This document shows positions 26,201 through 37,025 of a stretch of DNA of 64,000 nucleotides, piece after piece; positions within the stretch are counted from its first letter, which is position 1; every line of letters starts with the position of its first letter. A program made the translations under genes and the position numbers. Source of the DNA: Chiridota heheva (taxonomy: Eukaryota; Echinodermata; Holothuroidea; Apodida; Chiridotidae). The notes under the pieces were generated by a model. It did not search any database and was not told the DNA's origin. It saw only the letters and a list, made by a program, of their open reading frames with translations. The stretch lies in NCBI GenBank assembly GCA_020152595.1, contig JAIGNY010002236.1:1273501-1337500 (forward strand), given 5' to 3'.

Positions 26201-29200
26201 AATAACGATTTAAATTCTCTAAAGACAAGACAGTCTGCATGCACTTCTCTCATTTCAACCTCCACCCCAACCCGAACCTCGTGCTCAATGGCAATTGCAT
26301 CCCTAACGTTGAACACACGAAGTTCCTGGCTTTAACTCTAGACCTTAAGCTCTCTTACAAGCAACACATCACCAACCTGAAACAGAAATGCAACAGCTCC
26401 CTCAACATTCTCTGCCTCCTTTCCAACACCACTTGGGGTGTGAACCGCCATGCTCTCCTCAAAATCTTCAGGCTCACCATTCGTGCCAAGCTTGACAAGG
26501 CAATATTGTATACTGTGTTGCTCACAACTCATACCTCAACCACATCAACACCATCCAAATTGAAATCCTCAGGCTTTGTCTAGATGCCTACAGGACCTCC
26601 CCAATCACCAGCCTTTATGTTGAATCCAACGAACCCCTTTTCTGCTAAGGTGTAGAAAGCTTGGCCTCTCCTATGCTTTTAGAGTCCTCACAAAAACCCA
26701 GAACCCTCTTTACAACCTCATTAGGTACCCCAATTTCTCCACCCTCTTTAATAGGACTAAAACCCTATCCTCTCCTTTTAGCTTACGCATTAAATCAGAC
26801 TTCCTCCATCTCGGCATCAACCCTGCCACTCTTGGCACCTTCTCCTGGCCCACTTTTCCTCCTTGGGCCACCCCCCTCCCTTCTATCCACCTGGGCCTCT
26901 CCACTAATCACAATAACCAAACCCACCCTAATCTCTTCATCAATCTCCACAACCAAATCAAAGACCAATTCTTAAACTACACCCTCATCTATACTGATGG
27001 CTCCAAGGAAGGTGACAAGACAGCTGCTGCTGCCGTCATCCAAGACATCACCCTCAGTAGCAGGCTTCCTAACTACTTGTCCATCTTTTCAGCCGAGGCA
27101 AAGGCCATCCTCCTTGCCCTCAACTTTATTGAGTACTCTCCACTTAGCCACTTTGCCATCTTCTCCGACTCCAAGGCTGTTCTTACTTCATTACTCAATC
27201 TTAAATGGGATAACTTCACATCCCACCTCCTCATCCAGAAACTCCTTTCGTCCACCCTCTGCAGAAAAAGTATTCTTTTCTTCTGGATACCTAGCCATGT
27301 TGGCTTCTTTGGCAATGACAGGGCTGATGCAGCTGCTAAGCTTGCCCTCAGCCTCCCCTATCCCATTTCCCAAAACCCTTTCTGACATCAAACCGCTTAT
27401 CGCTTCCCTTGTTCGTGACCGCTGGCAAACCTCATGGGACTCCCAAATTGATAACAAACTCCACGTCACCCAGCACACCATTCTGATCAAACCCACCATC
27501 AACAACCTCTCTCGTGTCGGCAACGTTCATATTACCCGTATACAACCACTACAACCATATTTAGTCCCCCTCTCCCACCCATTCTCTCTACTTTTTTTTT
27601 TCTTTTACCCATGCACCTCCTCTCTCGATACCAGCTTTCTGAATTTTAGTTCTTGTATTTCTCTCATTCTTTCCCTGTTTTCTTTCCTTCCTACTTCTAG
27701 AATGATCTAACCTCTCAGGCACAATTTGACCCTTGTTGTCATAGTGCCGTTAGGCCCTCGTCAAACAAACAAACAAAATATCAGTTGGGCACATGTCTGA
27801 GATGCTGGAGGTTCCAGCTTCAAGTCCACTTAAAATTCAGTCAGCTTTCTTTCTACAAATATTGATTCCCGAAAATTGAGTTGAGAAGGGTCTTCTGCTC
27901 TTGACTTTGACTGTGGAACACATTTGAGTTGTGCTCAATGGCATTCAGATGAGGATATTAGAGAGTGGTTGTTGAGGGTTTGTTTTTTGGCCTCTACATG
28001 ATTTTACTGAAGACGTCTTAAGCCAGATATCATAAATCCCATTACCGCTGATATCACACTTTCCACCCTCTGTCCATGTGCCATCCCACCCTATAACACA
28101 TGCCATCCACCCTGTTCAACATGCCATATGTCACCCTGTCCCACATGACATTCCACCCAGTCCCACATACCATCCCACCCTGTCCCACATGCCATCCCAC
28201 CTGTCCCAGATTCTATCAAATCCTCCTACCCTCAGTCAATTCCCACATCTAGAACCAATCATGCCATCTTCCATCCAACATTCATTCCTTTAACTCCCAT
28301 CCTCTAACTCCCATCCCCTCACCTCTATTAACCTAGCATGCACAATTAAATATGAAACACCCTATAAAAACATGTTCAACTTAATATTGTCCCATATAAA
28401 CCAGATAGGGTCAAATCAGAAGGATAATTCTTTGCAGATTTATTTGAAAAATTATTTTTTTATTTCTATTCACCCCCAAGACACTTTATTACAAATTATT
28501 TTAAAGCATCAGGTTCTATTGTTTGACTTTTCTTTCATGTTCAACTTAATATTTTCCCATATAAACCAGATAGGACCGAATCAGAATAATTCTTTGCAGA
28601 TTAATTTGGAGACTTATTTTTATGTTTCTATTCACCCCCAAGACACTTAATTACAAATTATTTTGAAGCATCAGGTTCTATTGTTTGACATTTCTTTCAT
28701 GCCAGAACAAATATCTAGATTGCTATTTATGTCAGGAATGCATTGTTTTGTTTTGAGGTAAGTTTCTCTCATAAATTTCCATTCAAGCCAGCCACTAAAA
28801 ATCAAGCAAGCCACAGAAATCTTTGTTCCCCAGTAGCTGAACAATGCATGTGGTTGGATGGACAATGGATATGGACGGACGGACAACAGTAAAGATGCAA
28901 TATCCCCATTTAAATAAAACAGGTAAAAAAAAAGGTGTTACAGGATAGGTCAGAAGGAGGGGGAGGGGAAAATCAGTATTTGAAAAAGGGGTGATTAAAA
29001 AATCAATAGATAATTTTGGCATATACAGTAAGATGCAGTTCTAAAATTGTTCTTGTGGACTAACTAAAATTTACTGAAAAACAAAATTTCTCAAAGATAA
29101 TAACATCTTTTTTGGCAACAACTCTTGTGCCACTAGAAACTGCTGGACCATGGGGCATAGCCGTCATCCAACAATGGGGGATTTTTTATGTCAAAGTCCA

Positions 29201-30173
29201 AATGATCAAGGCAGCTAGCGCAGTAGTGGCATAGAGAGCTGTGAGATATTTTAGTTGGAGGGTGAAGGGGAATATAAATTTGCCCTCACCATGCCTGGTT
29301 GTGTCACTGACTGACAGCCTTCCTTCATTCTTGCTTTTTGATTCCCTGCTAGGTGGATGACACTAGAGATGGGGTGAAGGAAGGTCTCACAGCAGGATGC
29401 TGGAGTGTTGGTGTTGCCAAAACAGTAAGTCAGTTTATTTAATCAAGTTTCTTTGTTTAAAATAAGCATATCGTATGCATGACATTGTAAGTTAATTTCC
29501 ACTCAAATTATAATAATGATCTGTCTTGCATAGCTAACACAGTTATTTAGATAATTGATTTGGGTGTTTGCATTTCAGTAGTAAAACTGAAGATTTGAAG
29601 AATATATATCTTTTAAGATTGTTCACATTTTTTTAGCAAGAGCACTGTTTGATGGTTACATTTTAAATTAGTTACATTAGATGGTCATTTATGGCAAAAG
29701 AAACATGGGTACTTAAATGAATCAATTGATTTGTTTCAGCCACCATTCAAAAATTGTTATTTTTAAAAAGCCAGATGTTTTAAACAGCACATATATTGAA
29801 ACCTCAGGTTTTTACAAGAAAACTACCAACTGAGAACTTTCCTCACTCTGTGACTTATTTTGCCCACTAGGTACCATTTCTCAAATATGATGTGCGTTTT
29901 GACCTTGAAGCACTTGATATGAATGTACATGTAATAGTGAACAATAAAATGGCTAGTATCTCACAAATTCCTTTTTGCAAACAGGGTAATTATATGGCTG
30001 CTTCTGAAGAAGAAATGAAAAAGATGGACCCCAAGGAATACGACAGAAGACTACAGGCGTCCTACGATAAGCTCATCCAATCAGGGGCTCACTATGTGAT
30101 CGACAGCGTGGCTGATCTACCTGCTGTGATAGATGACATCAATAGCAGACTGGCAAAGGGTGAAAAGCCTTGA
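11089..30173 (+). CDS. phnX: phosphonoacetaldehyde hydrolase gene (five coding exons)
   Basis: Join 11089-11271, 15072-15228, 24500-24732, 29353-29424 and 29985-30173: 834 bp, 277 aa plus stop, matching the usual 260-280 aa of the family. The enzyme hydrolyses phosphonoacetaldehyde to acetaldehyde and phosphate, the C-P bond-breaking second step of 2-aminoethylphosphonate degradation. HAD motif I is FDWAGT, with nucleophile Asp19 and the Ala21 typical of PhnX. The cap-domain PMGTHK motif carries the Schiff-base Lys60. Motif II is KIGSSTG (Ser/Thr 132-134). Motif IV is KVDDTRDG (Asp193, Asp194). The C-terminal AHYVIDSVADL segment is also typical of the family. All introns are GT-AG with matching phases (0, 1, 0, 0). 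Met11089 was chosen because it leaves the usual short lead before motif I. No targeting signal is obvious, so a cytosolic enzyme is inferred. Introns total over 18 kb and are filled with repeats and LINEs. Typical metazoan introns argue against bacterial contamination. Confidence 0.95.
11981..12560 (+). mobile_element. interspersed repeat element, copy 1
   Basis: Begins with GGTGAGCATGCTGAGCATAA...GAACCTATGTAATGG and carries a tract of repeated TTAAAGTTTCTTC-like segments. It ends with a TGTGACAGGATGTGATTGCA region and a trace of the GCCATGTGGGACATGG satellite monomer. The same order is present in the opposite orientation at 47460-48034. It is non-coding and its class is unresolved. Confidence 0.75.
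13885..14490. repeat. 24-bp minisatellite in phnX intron 1
   Basis: About 25 copies of a 24-bp unit with core AATAATTCCAACCTTGTGGA. The unit is a multiple of three and free of stops in several frames, producing spurious open frames (DLNNSNLV repeats and others on both strands). Confidence 0.95.
15072..15228 (+). CDS. phnX: phnX coding exon 2
   Basis: Encodes residues 62-113 (starting IHIEKVLEVDAV) and one base of the Gly114 codon. This is the helical cap domain. Acceptor is TCTTTTAAG/ATT; donor is CTCAG/GTATGA, phase 1. It joins Lys60-Arg61 to the IHI segment exactly as expected for the family. Confidence 0.94.
16426..16960 (+). pseudogene. LINE copy B ORF1 (gag-like) remnant
   Basis: Open frame containing HIIASYLRI. 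A +1 shift after about 16800 leads into the knuckle region CHKCQRYSLGKNSC and CGNCGASDHDQ, decayed CCHC fingers that would bind the element's RNA. A related fragment lies on the - strand at 48888-49080. Confidence 0.8.
17479..18090 (+). pseudogene. LINE copy B endonuclease domain remnant
   Basis: Starts IIQWNIRSLKANS and continues LQETFL with the catalytic Glu of APE-type endonucleases. A frame change follows near 17715; a LLGDFNP-like segment follows near 17850 and a SDHYPLLIH-like segment near 18075. Broken by shifts. Confidence 0.8.
18500..19865 (+). pseudogene. LINE copy B reverse transcriptase remnant
   Basis: Fragments of RT fingers/palm in changing frames, including a decayed active-site box near 19465 (compare LHVDDF in copy C) and KFLGLTLDPKLSYKQHI at about 19684-19734. 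Also contains a local duplication of about 70 bp (text near 18965 recurs near 19035). Not translatable as one protein. Confidence 0.8.
20310..20830 (+). pseudogene. LINE copy B RNase H remnant
   Basis: Matches the RNase H region of copy C (which keeps TDGSKEGDKTAAAAV and FWIPSHVGFFGNDRADAA) but has several shifts and a poly-C run at about 20599-20610. Confidence 0.75.
21331..23970. other. non-coding intronic stretch
   Basis: No supported exon, RNA gene or named repeat. Small open frames lack homology. Confidence 0.5.
23972..24145. repeat. 27-bp minisatellite
   Basis: About 6.5 near-identical copies of a 27-bp unit with core TACTGCAGTGCTGTAGTAAT followed by GATGATG, lying 350 bp upstream of the acceptor of phnX coding exon 3. 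High identity implies recent expansion. Confidence 0.95.
24500..24732 (+). CDS. phnX: phnX coding exon 3
   Basis: Completes Gly114 and encodes residues 115-191: motif II GSSTG, the MVPQARPLPN segment (family DDVPxGRPxPW region, conserved Arg kept) and the end of AVVK. Acceptor is CTTCTCAG/GTG; donor is GTGAAG/GTAAAG, phase 0. It sits between two long LINE copies: B ends 3.2 kb upstream and C starts 160 bp downstream. Confidence 0.95.
24895..27777 (+). mobile_element. 5'-truncated LINE, copy C
   Basis: Begins within the endonuclease region (TGGGGCTCCAATACCACTACC, equivalent to about 17872 in copy B) and runs to the 3' end CCTCGTCAAACAAACAAACA. It has a roughly 350-bp internal deletion near 25121 relative to copy B and another near 27537. 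RT active-site box LHVDDF lies at about 26098-26115. RNase H motifs TDGSKEGDKTAAAAV, SIFSAEAKA and FWIPSHVG are present. Frameshifted, so defective, but its RNase H part is the best preserved in the window. Confidence 0.92.
28075..28215. repeat. 22-bp-type satellite patch
   Basis: Five to six copies of CACCCTGTCCCACATGCCAT, the reverse complement of the family at 250-480. Confidence 0.85.
28371..28700. repeat. 165-bp tandem duplication
   Basis: Copies 28371-28535 and 28536-28700, both starting CATGTTCAACTTAATATT and sharing CACCCCCAAGACACTT and AAGCATCAGGTTCTATTGTT. Slightly diverged. The 92-codon open frame is a by-product. Confidence 0.92.
29353..29424 (+). CDS. phnX: phnX coding exon 4
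   Basis: A 72-bp exon encoding residues 192-215, VDDTRDGVKEGLTAGCWSVG then VAKT. It includes HAD motif IV Asp193/Asp194 that bind Mg2+. Acceptor is CTGCTAG/GTG; donor is AAAACA/GTAAGT; phase 0 on both sides. Confidence 0.95.
29425..29984 (+). other. phnX intron 4
   Basis: 560-bp GT-AG intron. An in-frame Met at 29892 lies in the intron and is not the start of a gene. The acceptor is TTTGCAAACAG/GGT. Confidence 0.9.
29985..30173 (+). CDS. phnX: phnX coding exon 5 (last)
   Basis: Encodes residues 216-277, starting GNYMAASEEEMKKMD and containing AHYVIDSVADLPAVIDDI, then stop at 30171-30173. It matches the family C-terminus, in which the product is sealed by this final helix-strand. Confidence 0.95.
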   Translation, partial: GNYMAASEEEMKKMDPKEYDRRLQASYDKLIQSGAHYVIDSVADLPAVIDDINSRLAKGEKP

Positions 30174-30213
30174 AGAATCAAGTACACCCAAGCAGAAACA
30201 TCATTTACCTGTA

Positions 30214-30219
30214 ATTAAA
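30214..30219 (+). terminator. candidate phnX poly(A) signal
   Basis: ATTAAA, the common variant hexamer, 41 bases after the stop codon and just upstream of the inverted-repeat arm. Position only; cleavage site not determinable. Confidence 0.45.
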
Positions 30220-30244
30220 CTCAAATCAAAGAAGCAACCCATCG

Positions 30245-31245
30245 ATCTTTGGTTCTGATGCAATAGCATCAGGAACCTATGTGGTCATGATGGCGTGTGG
30301 GTGTATGTATGTGTGTATGTTTGTGATGGCCAGCTTGTAAATGCGATATTTCAAGAACGATACACTGTATTTGTCATGTGATACACAGATAGCCCATAGT
30401 CCGTAGATGTACCCTTTTTGATGGTGATGTCATGCATATTAATGAGTAGGCGGACTTAATGTAAACATTTTGAAATGCTTATATTTTAACAACTGCATGT
30501 CTGTTTTGTTTCATATTTGGTATAGCTATGTTGTTTGCTGGTATGTACATGTTCATGACGTAAAAACGTGTATTATGTGGTACACAGATAGCCCATGGTC
30601 TGTAGATACATGTTCTCTAGTGTTTTTAATGGTGATATCATGCATATTAATGAGTAGGCAGGGCTTGATATAAAAATCTTGAAATGCTCTTATTTTGACA
30701 ATCACATGTCTGTTTTGTTGAATATTTGTTGTAATAATGATGTTGGCTAGTGTGTATGTTTTCATTGTATAAAAATGTTGAGTATCATTAATATGCACCG
30801 TGGGTGGGGCTTGATATGATTTTGTAAACAAAAAGCACAAGTAAACATGATATCTCATAAACTATGAACTGGATTTACATCATGTGTTGTACACAAATAG
30901 CTCATGATCTGCAGATGTCACCTAATGTTTGTGGTGGTGATTCATGCGTAAGTGGGTGGGGTTTAAAGTGAAAATTTTGAAAAGTGATAAATGATAAACT
31001 GTACTCCGTTTCATCAGATTTATGCTACATGTGATACACAGATGGGTCATGCATGGTCTGTACCGTATGTTCTAATGTTGTGGTAGTGATGTTATGAATG
31101 CTAATGAGTGAGTAGGCAGGGCTTACTGACAAATTCTTGAAATAGGATAAATGGGCAATCGTTTTTGCATCATACTTGCTTTGATGTTTTTATTGGGCAA
31201 ATGCTCATGTTGTCAACATTTTTATTGATCTGCATGGTGGGTGTA
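30245..31245 (+). repeat. inverted-repeat arm 1 (~1 kb)
   Basis: Starts with ATAGCATCAGGAACCTATGT then GGTCATGATGGCGTGTG. It contains several internal sub-repeats of 135-210 bp marked by CATGCATATTAATGAGTAGG and CACATGTCTGTTTTGTT. The reverse complement occurs at 35925-37025 with the same segment order. Confidence 0.9.
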
Positions 31246-34200
31246 GCTTATGAATTACCTCCCACTGACTCCTATATTTCCTATTTGTCCTATAAAAAAA
31301 ATCCCTTCTATTTTTTTCATGAATTGGGCCATAATTTCTATATTCTTGTATAATCTCCTATATTTTTTACCTGAATAGGCAAAAATCTTAGAACACACCA
31401 AAAATTAATGGGAAGTGTCAAGTAAAGTAAATTATAAGTTTAAATAGTACAGGTATATTGATGCTGCTTATACAGTAGCTGCTGTATCAGTCATATTCTA
31501 ATGTCACAAGGAATTTGGAATGGTTGTTTGCCACTATAATTAGCACTTTTTAAGCTGTCCGAACAATTGAACTTCTTACAGCATACACCTTCTGTTCAGA
31601 CCTTAGTATCAATGTAATAAAGTGGAAAAGAATATGGACAACTAAAGTAAGTCAGGACCAAGTGCTAGAAAGTTAATTTGTTCTATCAAGTAGAGCTAGA
31701 ATAGAGCACTTGGCATTTTTCATATGGAAATATTTCATAAGTATTGCAATTTTACTTTCCAAATAAAATAAAATCATGATTTCCCAACCCACTAGAATTA
31801 TTCTGTGCAAACTTTTCCTGGTTTGTTATTGGTCCTTATCTGTGTAAAAAAATAAAACACTAATTAAAGGTCTATGAACATGTATAAATTTCTATATTTG
31901 TCAGTTGGTTCAAAGAGTGATCAAATCTGAGCTGATCAGTTTCTGAATTTTGGAAAAGCACCTTTAGTGTTTGAGTTGTGGCTGATCAAAGTTTGATCAG
32001 TTTTTGATTTATGCAAAATATGTGATGTTTGACTGGCAAATAGCTCAAATCTTGATCTTATTCTTTAAATTTCTTTCCTAAATCTTTAATTGTCACTGAA
32101 AAAGTGAAAATGATAGAAAAGTCTATTCCTGCTGTAATTTGATTGGTATGTAAAGCCTCAAAATATTTGGTCAGAATTTTGCTGCACCAAGTTTAAAGAA
32201 TTGTGATAAACAAATGATTTACTAAAGAAAATAAATACCAAGGTCACCCTCTAAAACATCTCAAAATTTGGCATAAAATATGTAAATTCATACCCGAGAT
32301 TTAAAAGTAGTATAAAATGGTCAGTGTTTAATGAAGTTTGATGAAATTCTTTGCTACTCTGATGGTTTTTTTATAGATTTTTAAAGCAATTTAGCTAATG
32401 TTACCACTAGATGCCCTTATATCTAAAAGATCATTTCCAATTTTGGTATGTATGTGATTTAGGATATAAAATTATAGCAGATAAAAGGTAAAATAACTTT
32501 CTTGAAAAAGTTTGTTTCCTCAGCATATGTATCAGATTGTCTTGATATGATTTAAAGTTAGTGGACTTGAAAGTGTTAATATTAGAAAGAAGAATAATGA
32601 ACATTATGAAGAAAAATGAAGAATTTGTATGAAGAAAAATGAGGAATTTGTACAATGAAGCAGGCCAATAGTTTTGCTTTTTTGATGCCTTATAAATAAA
32701 TACCTATTTTGGTCAGTGATACCATGCCCCTTTCTGGGTCAATCTCGGGGTTTGATGAAGAATCAAATCAATGAGAACTGTGCAGAACACATAAAGCAGA
32801 AGCTGTTTGTTTTAACCAACATGGACCGCTGAGCTTTTGAAATTGCTAAGGATTTTATTACAAGGTCTTGTTTTGGATGATTCCTTAAAAAAGAATAAAA
32901 TGACCAAATCAGGGTATGAATATGTGTTTGAATGCAATTACAGCATCTGTTGATGAATTCCATTAATAATGTGAAAGGAATTATATCATGAATAGTTTTT
33001 AATGTATGCACAAGTTGTGATGTATGAAAGAAAAGACGACTCAAAATCCTTGATGTATTTTTTTAAATGATCTTATTGATGTAAAATTCAGTCAATCATG
33101 ATCATCACTATTTCTCCGACTAGATATTGATTGAAGGGATTCAACACCTATTGGCCATGAAACCCATGAAAAACAATAAGTTAATGACTTCATAGGTTTT
33201 TTTCTTTGTGATATCAGAAAATTTGTATCAAATTTGCATTAATATGATAAGGCATATTAGAATGCAAAATGCTGTAAAATGGTCAATTTCCAAGCCATTT
33301 TGATGAACCTTAAACTGCAGTTGCTGCTACATGTCTTGGATCTTGAAATCATAGTTCATTCTTCTTAAACGAAATACATGTACCAACTAAATGTCAGAAA
33401 ACGTTGACATACCAACTAAATGGTCAAAAGATGTCGATGAATTTTCATGTGGATACGAGTCAATTGCAACAACTGGGTGGAAGTACAATATGTGAGAGGT
33501 TCCACATCTTATATGTGTAAAAGATTTTAGGATCTATTTAAAAAATATCAGGCTTCTGTTTTACAGTAATAAAGTTGAGCAGCATGCAGACACTACTATC
33601 AAAAGTTATATAGGATTAAGAGGACCTAGTAAAATCAAGAAATAAGTATCACTGCTTGTACATGCTAGCATACCACCATCCTGCATAAACACCCTTACAG
33701 TACTGCTGACACAGCACTGTAACTGCAGTACTGCTGACACGGCATACTTATGCTTCTGGGAAAGATCATCAAAGTTTGGGAAGAACAGTTGTAAAAGGTT
33801 TTTTCTTATATTTGTAATGGTTGCTTACTAATATTGTCCAGTTTCCAACCGTCTAGTGTACATAGTGCATATGGAAATGTGTTTTTTGGGCTAGAAACAC
33901 AGAAAATTAGCATTAGACATGTTCTATTCTTAGATACTGTAGGAGGTTTAGATCTAGACTGTTGAGTACAAGTCTTTGTGGTTGCTGATATATATAAATA
34001 ATATATTGATCTTCTAAGGTTTTAGTTCTGAACGATAACCAAAAAGATAACTTTGACAGCAACGATGTAGATGTATGATACAGGTAGATAATTTTGCTGC
34101 AGTGTACATGTATAACAAAAATTGAACAAATTGTGCTGATCATACACTTGGAATGTTGCTCTTCATTATTCATTTGGGCCATCAGCCCTTTTAACACGTA

Positions 34201-34930
34201 CAAAGCATCTTGAGAATTTTTTTGTTGTTACAAAACAGAGACATGAAAATTCCATGTGGCTATGAAACCTATATTTTCACCCTCATAACCCTTTTTTTCT
34301 CAACCACTCCCATAAAATTGCTATATTTTTTTCTTAACTGGGAAATATGTAAATATCATGAAAAAAATATTTCATGATATGCGATGATATAAGAGTTAAT
34401 ACAAATTTTGCAAATCAATCAGCTTATGAAAAAGCATTGGAACCACAAAACCTTTGGGTTCTGGTTATGAAAATTTGCCTACACTTTTCTCAAATTAATT
34501 TGTGAGTCTAAATATAATCTTTTCGAGGAAATGTATGTCATCATAGTTCTGTTTCTATTGGTCTTTGATCTCTTGCCAAAATAATTTAAGGGGTTTAGCT
34601 GTATCTGACAAATAAATGTCTCAAATGTCACATTTTGATAGTTAATTTGAAGAACAAATTTGATAGAACTTGGGCATAAATTTCACAACTTGGATCAGGA
34701 AGAAAGCAAACTATTTTTAAAAGCTCAATCTGTTTGTTCAGATTATGGTGCCCTATCACTTGGCATAAATTTCCTTGTTTATACTCTTCTTCCAGTTTCA
34801 TAAGAATTAAAAGCTCCTAGGAACTGAAAGAGTTTGATATGAAGGTCTATATATTGTATTTTATTGTTGTATGGGGAAAGGGAATAACTTTTTTGTACAT
34901 TTTTAGGGGACCATTTTACGATGGGATATC
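31246..34930. other. non-coding spacer between inverted arms
   Basis: AT-rich DNA with dispersed repeat motifs of the TAAAATGGTCAATTT...TTTTGATGAA family (near 32315 and 33275) and a local 15-bp duplication ACTGCTGACAC near 33702 and 33732. No exon is supported. Confidence 0.55.
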
Positions 34931-34934
34931 CCAA

Positions 34935-35155
34935 AAGCGAGGCTCAGTAGTTAAGGAGTCATGCTCATTTTCCTGTCATGCATTGTGTCCTTGACCAAGT
35001 CACTTTACTCTACTTGCTCCAGTCCACTCTGCTGTAAAATGAGTACCAACACTGCTGGGGAGTTAATCTGCCATGGACTGGTGACCCATCCAGGGGGAGT
35101 CATGTGCTCTCATCCCTATGTGCCATGGAAACCTGGGATAAGCCTGTAATGGATT
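34935..35155 (+). mobile_element. SINE-like element
   Basis: Contains CTCAGTAGTTAAGGAGTCAT (decayed A-box-like start), a CCTTGACCAAGTCACTTTAC segment, then TGGTGACCCATCCAGGGGGA and CCATGGAAACCTGGGATAAG, a text common to tRNA-derived SINEs of aquatic animals. The family is not named with certainty; the copy is decayed. Confidence 0.6.
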
Positions 35156-35924
35156 TAGCTGCTAGCTATCCCAAAATGTCCAATGCATGCCCATACACTG
35201 TCTACAATGGTGAGGCATCAAGGGAAAAACTCATTTTCAGTAGTTTACTTGCCCAGCCTAATTTGTAAGTTTTTAAGTAGAGTATTGCTTGCTGTCCACT
35301 ATAAAAGAATTTGCTTCTCTAAAACTTTCCTGCATTTTTTTAAAAAAGTTTTTGCCAAAGTTTGAAATTCCTGAATGTCAAGGACCTTGTCAAGCAATCA
35401 TAGGCAACAAAGATTAAATGGGCATTTGTGGAAGATTTTTAATATTTTTGGCACCAGAGGAAATGTTTTGACCATGGATCCTTTCTCCTAGCTAGATCCA
35501 CTGATGCCAAGTATGATTTGCCCTTGCAAACATAATGTCTAATGCAGGCTGCCACTGCATGGCAGTAATAGTGAACATTGCAAAATGGTGAGAGAAAATA
35601 ATTTCTCATAAGGCATGATGTCAGATATGATTACTTTATGTATAGAATTGTTACAGTAATTGTAAAAATTAAAATAAATTTGTATTTCTATAGCCATTCT
35701 AAGTTATTATTTTTGTCTTCATAATGATTTTCATCAGCTGAACACTTATTAACATTGCTAACTTTTTAAGTGCGGGAGCATGGAGGGGCTTAAAATGTGG
35801 ATGTTGGACTGAAAGATATTTTCAACGAGAACCAAAAGGTTTTGTGATTGATTGATTTGAAAATTTGTCCTTACTGTCCTGTCATTGCATATTATAAATA
35901 TTTGTTCCAGGATTTGTATTAATA
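35156..35924. other. non-coding spacer
   Basis: No gene supported; AT-rich. Confidence 0.5.
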
Positions 35925-37025
35925 AACCACACCCACCTGCATAGGCAGATCAATAAAAATGTTGACAACATCAGCAATTTGCACAATAATTAACAACATT
36001 ATCACAGAAATTTATCCTATTGCAAGATTTTGTCAGTAAGCCCCACCTACTCATTTATTATATTCACTACCACAACATTAGAACATATGTACAGACCATG
36101 ACCCATCTGTGTACCTGATATAGCATAAATCTGGTGGTATAAATAATAAGGAATGTACACTGATACAATTCCTTTAAAGACGCAAGCAATATTCCTGGAG
36201 GTACCTTTACATATTCTGCATTTTATTTGGTTGATAGGCTTTGTTGTGTCACACCATATTGCATCGTGTACGGTATGGTGTTTACATCATTTAGCACTTT
36301 CACATTATGCCATGCCATGCATATTAATGACATCTGCTGATAACATAAGCATGTACACAGTAACCAACAAATTTATCATGCCAATATGGCGCAAAATGAT
36401 CATACAGTTGCTCATTTATCACTTTTTTCACAATTTTCGCGTTTATTAATATGCATGATATCACCACCAAAAACAGGGCACATCTACAGAGCGGGCTAGG
36501 TCTATCTGTGTACCAAATATGACATGAATCAGGGCCATTCTTGAGATACCGTGTTTACAAGCTGTTTTCAGCCAAATCATATTAGGCCCTGCCCACTATG
36601 CTTATTAATGAAATTCAACATGTTTACATCATGAAGATGTACACACCATCTATCATGATAGTTATCCCAAATATGAAACAAAACAGACTTGCAGTTGTCA
36701 AAATATGAGCATTTCAAGATATTTACATTAAGCCATGCCCACTCATTAATTTGTATGACATCACCATCAAAAACAATAGGGCACATCTAACATCATGATT
36801 ATACCAAATATAAAACAAAACAGACATGTGGTTGTTAAACTATTGTATGAACATTTCAATAGGGCACATCTACGTTCCATGGGGTACCTGTGTACCACAT
36901 ATAACATTAATCCAGTGTACTGTTCTTGAGATATGTTTATGAGCTGGCCGTCACAAACACACACATACAATACATACACACACGCCATCATGACCACATA
37001 GGTTCCTGATGCTATCGCATCGGAA
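35925..37025 (-). repeat. inverted-repeat arm 2 (~1.1 kb)
   Basis: Reverse complement of the 30245-31245 arm: ACCACACCCACCTGCATAGG near 35928, ATTAATATGCATGATATCAC near 36448, then ACATAGGTTCCTGATGCTAT at 36998 and downstream. A segment at 36149-36265 inside it is shared in direct orientation with 54521-54635. Confidence 0.9.

Larger units (their letters stand above)
24733..29352 (+). other. phnX intron 3
   Basis: GT-AG intron of 4.6 kb. It holds LINE copy C, a 22-bp-type satellite patch and a 165-bp tandem duplication. A short direct repeat (CAGCAAAGACCACTTACACA) occurs twice at 24780-24830. Confidence 0.88.

Noticed and set aside
29892..29984. In-frame extension upstream of phnX coding exon 5 as a separate gene start
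   Set aside because: It lies in intron 4; an AG acceptor at 29983-29984 and family alignment place the exon start at 29985.
11089..30173. Bacterial contamination as the source of phnX
   Set aside because: Five exons with canonical GT-AG borders and matching phases, embedded in animal-type repeats, cannot be bacterial DNA.
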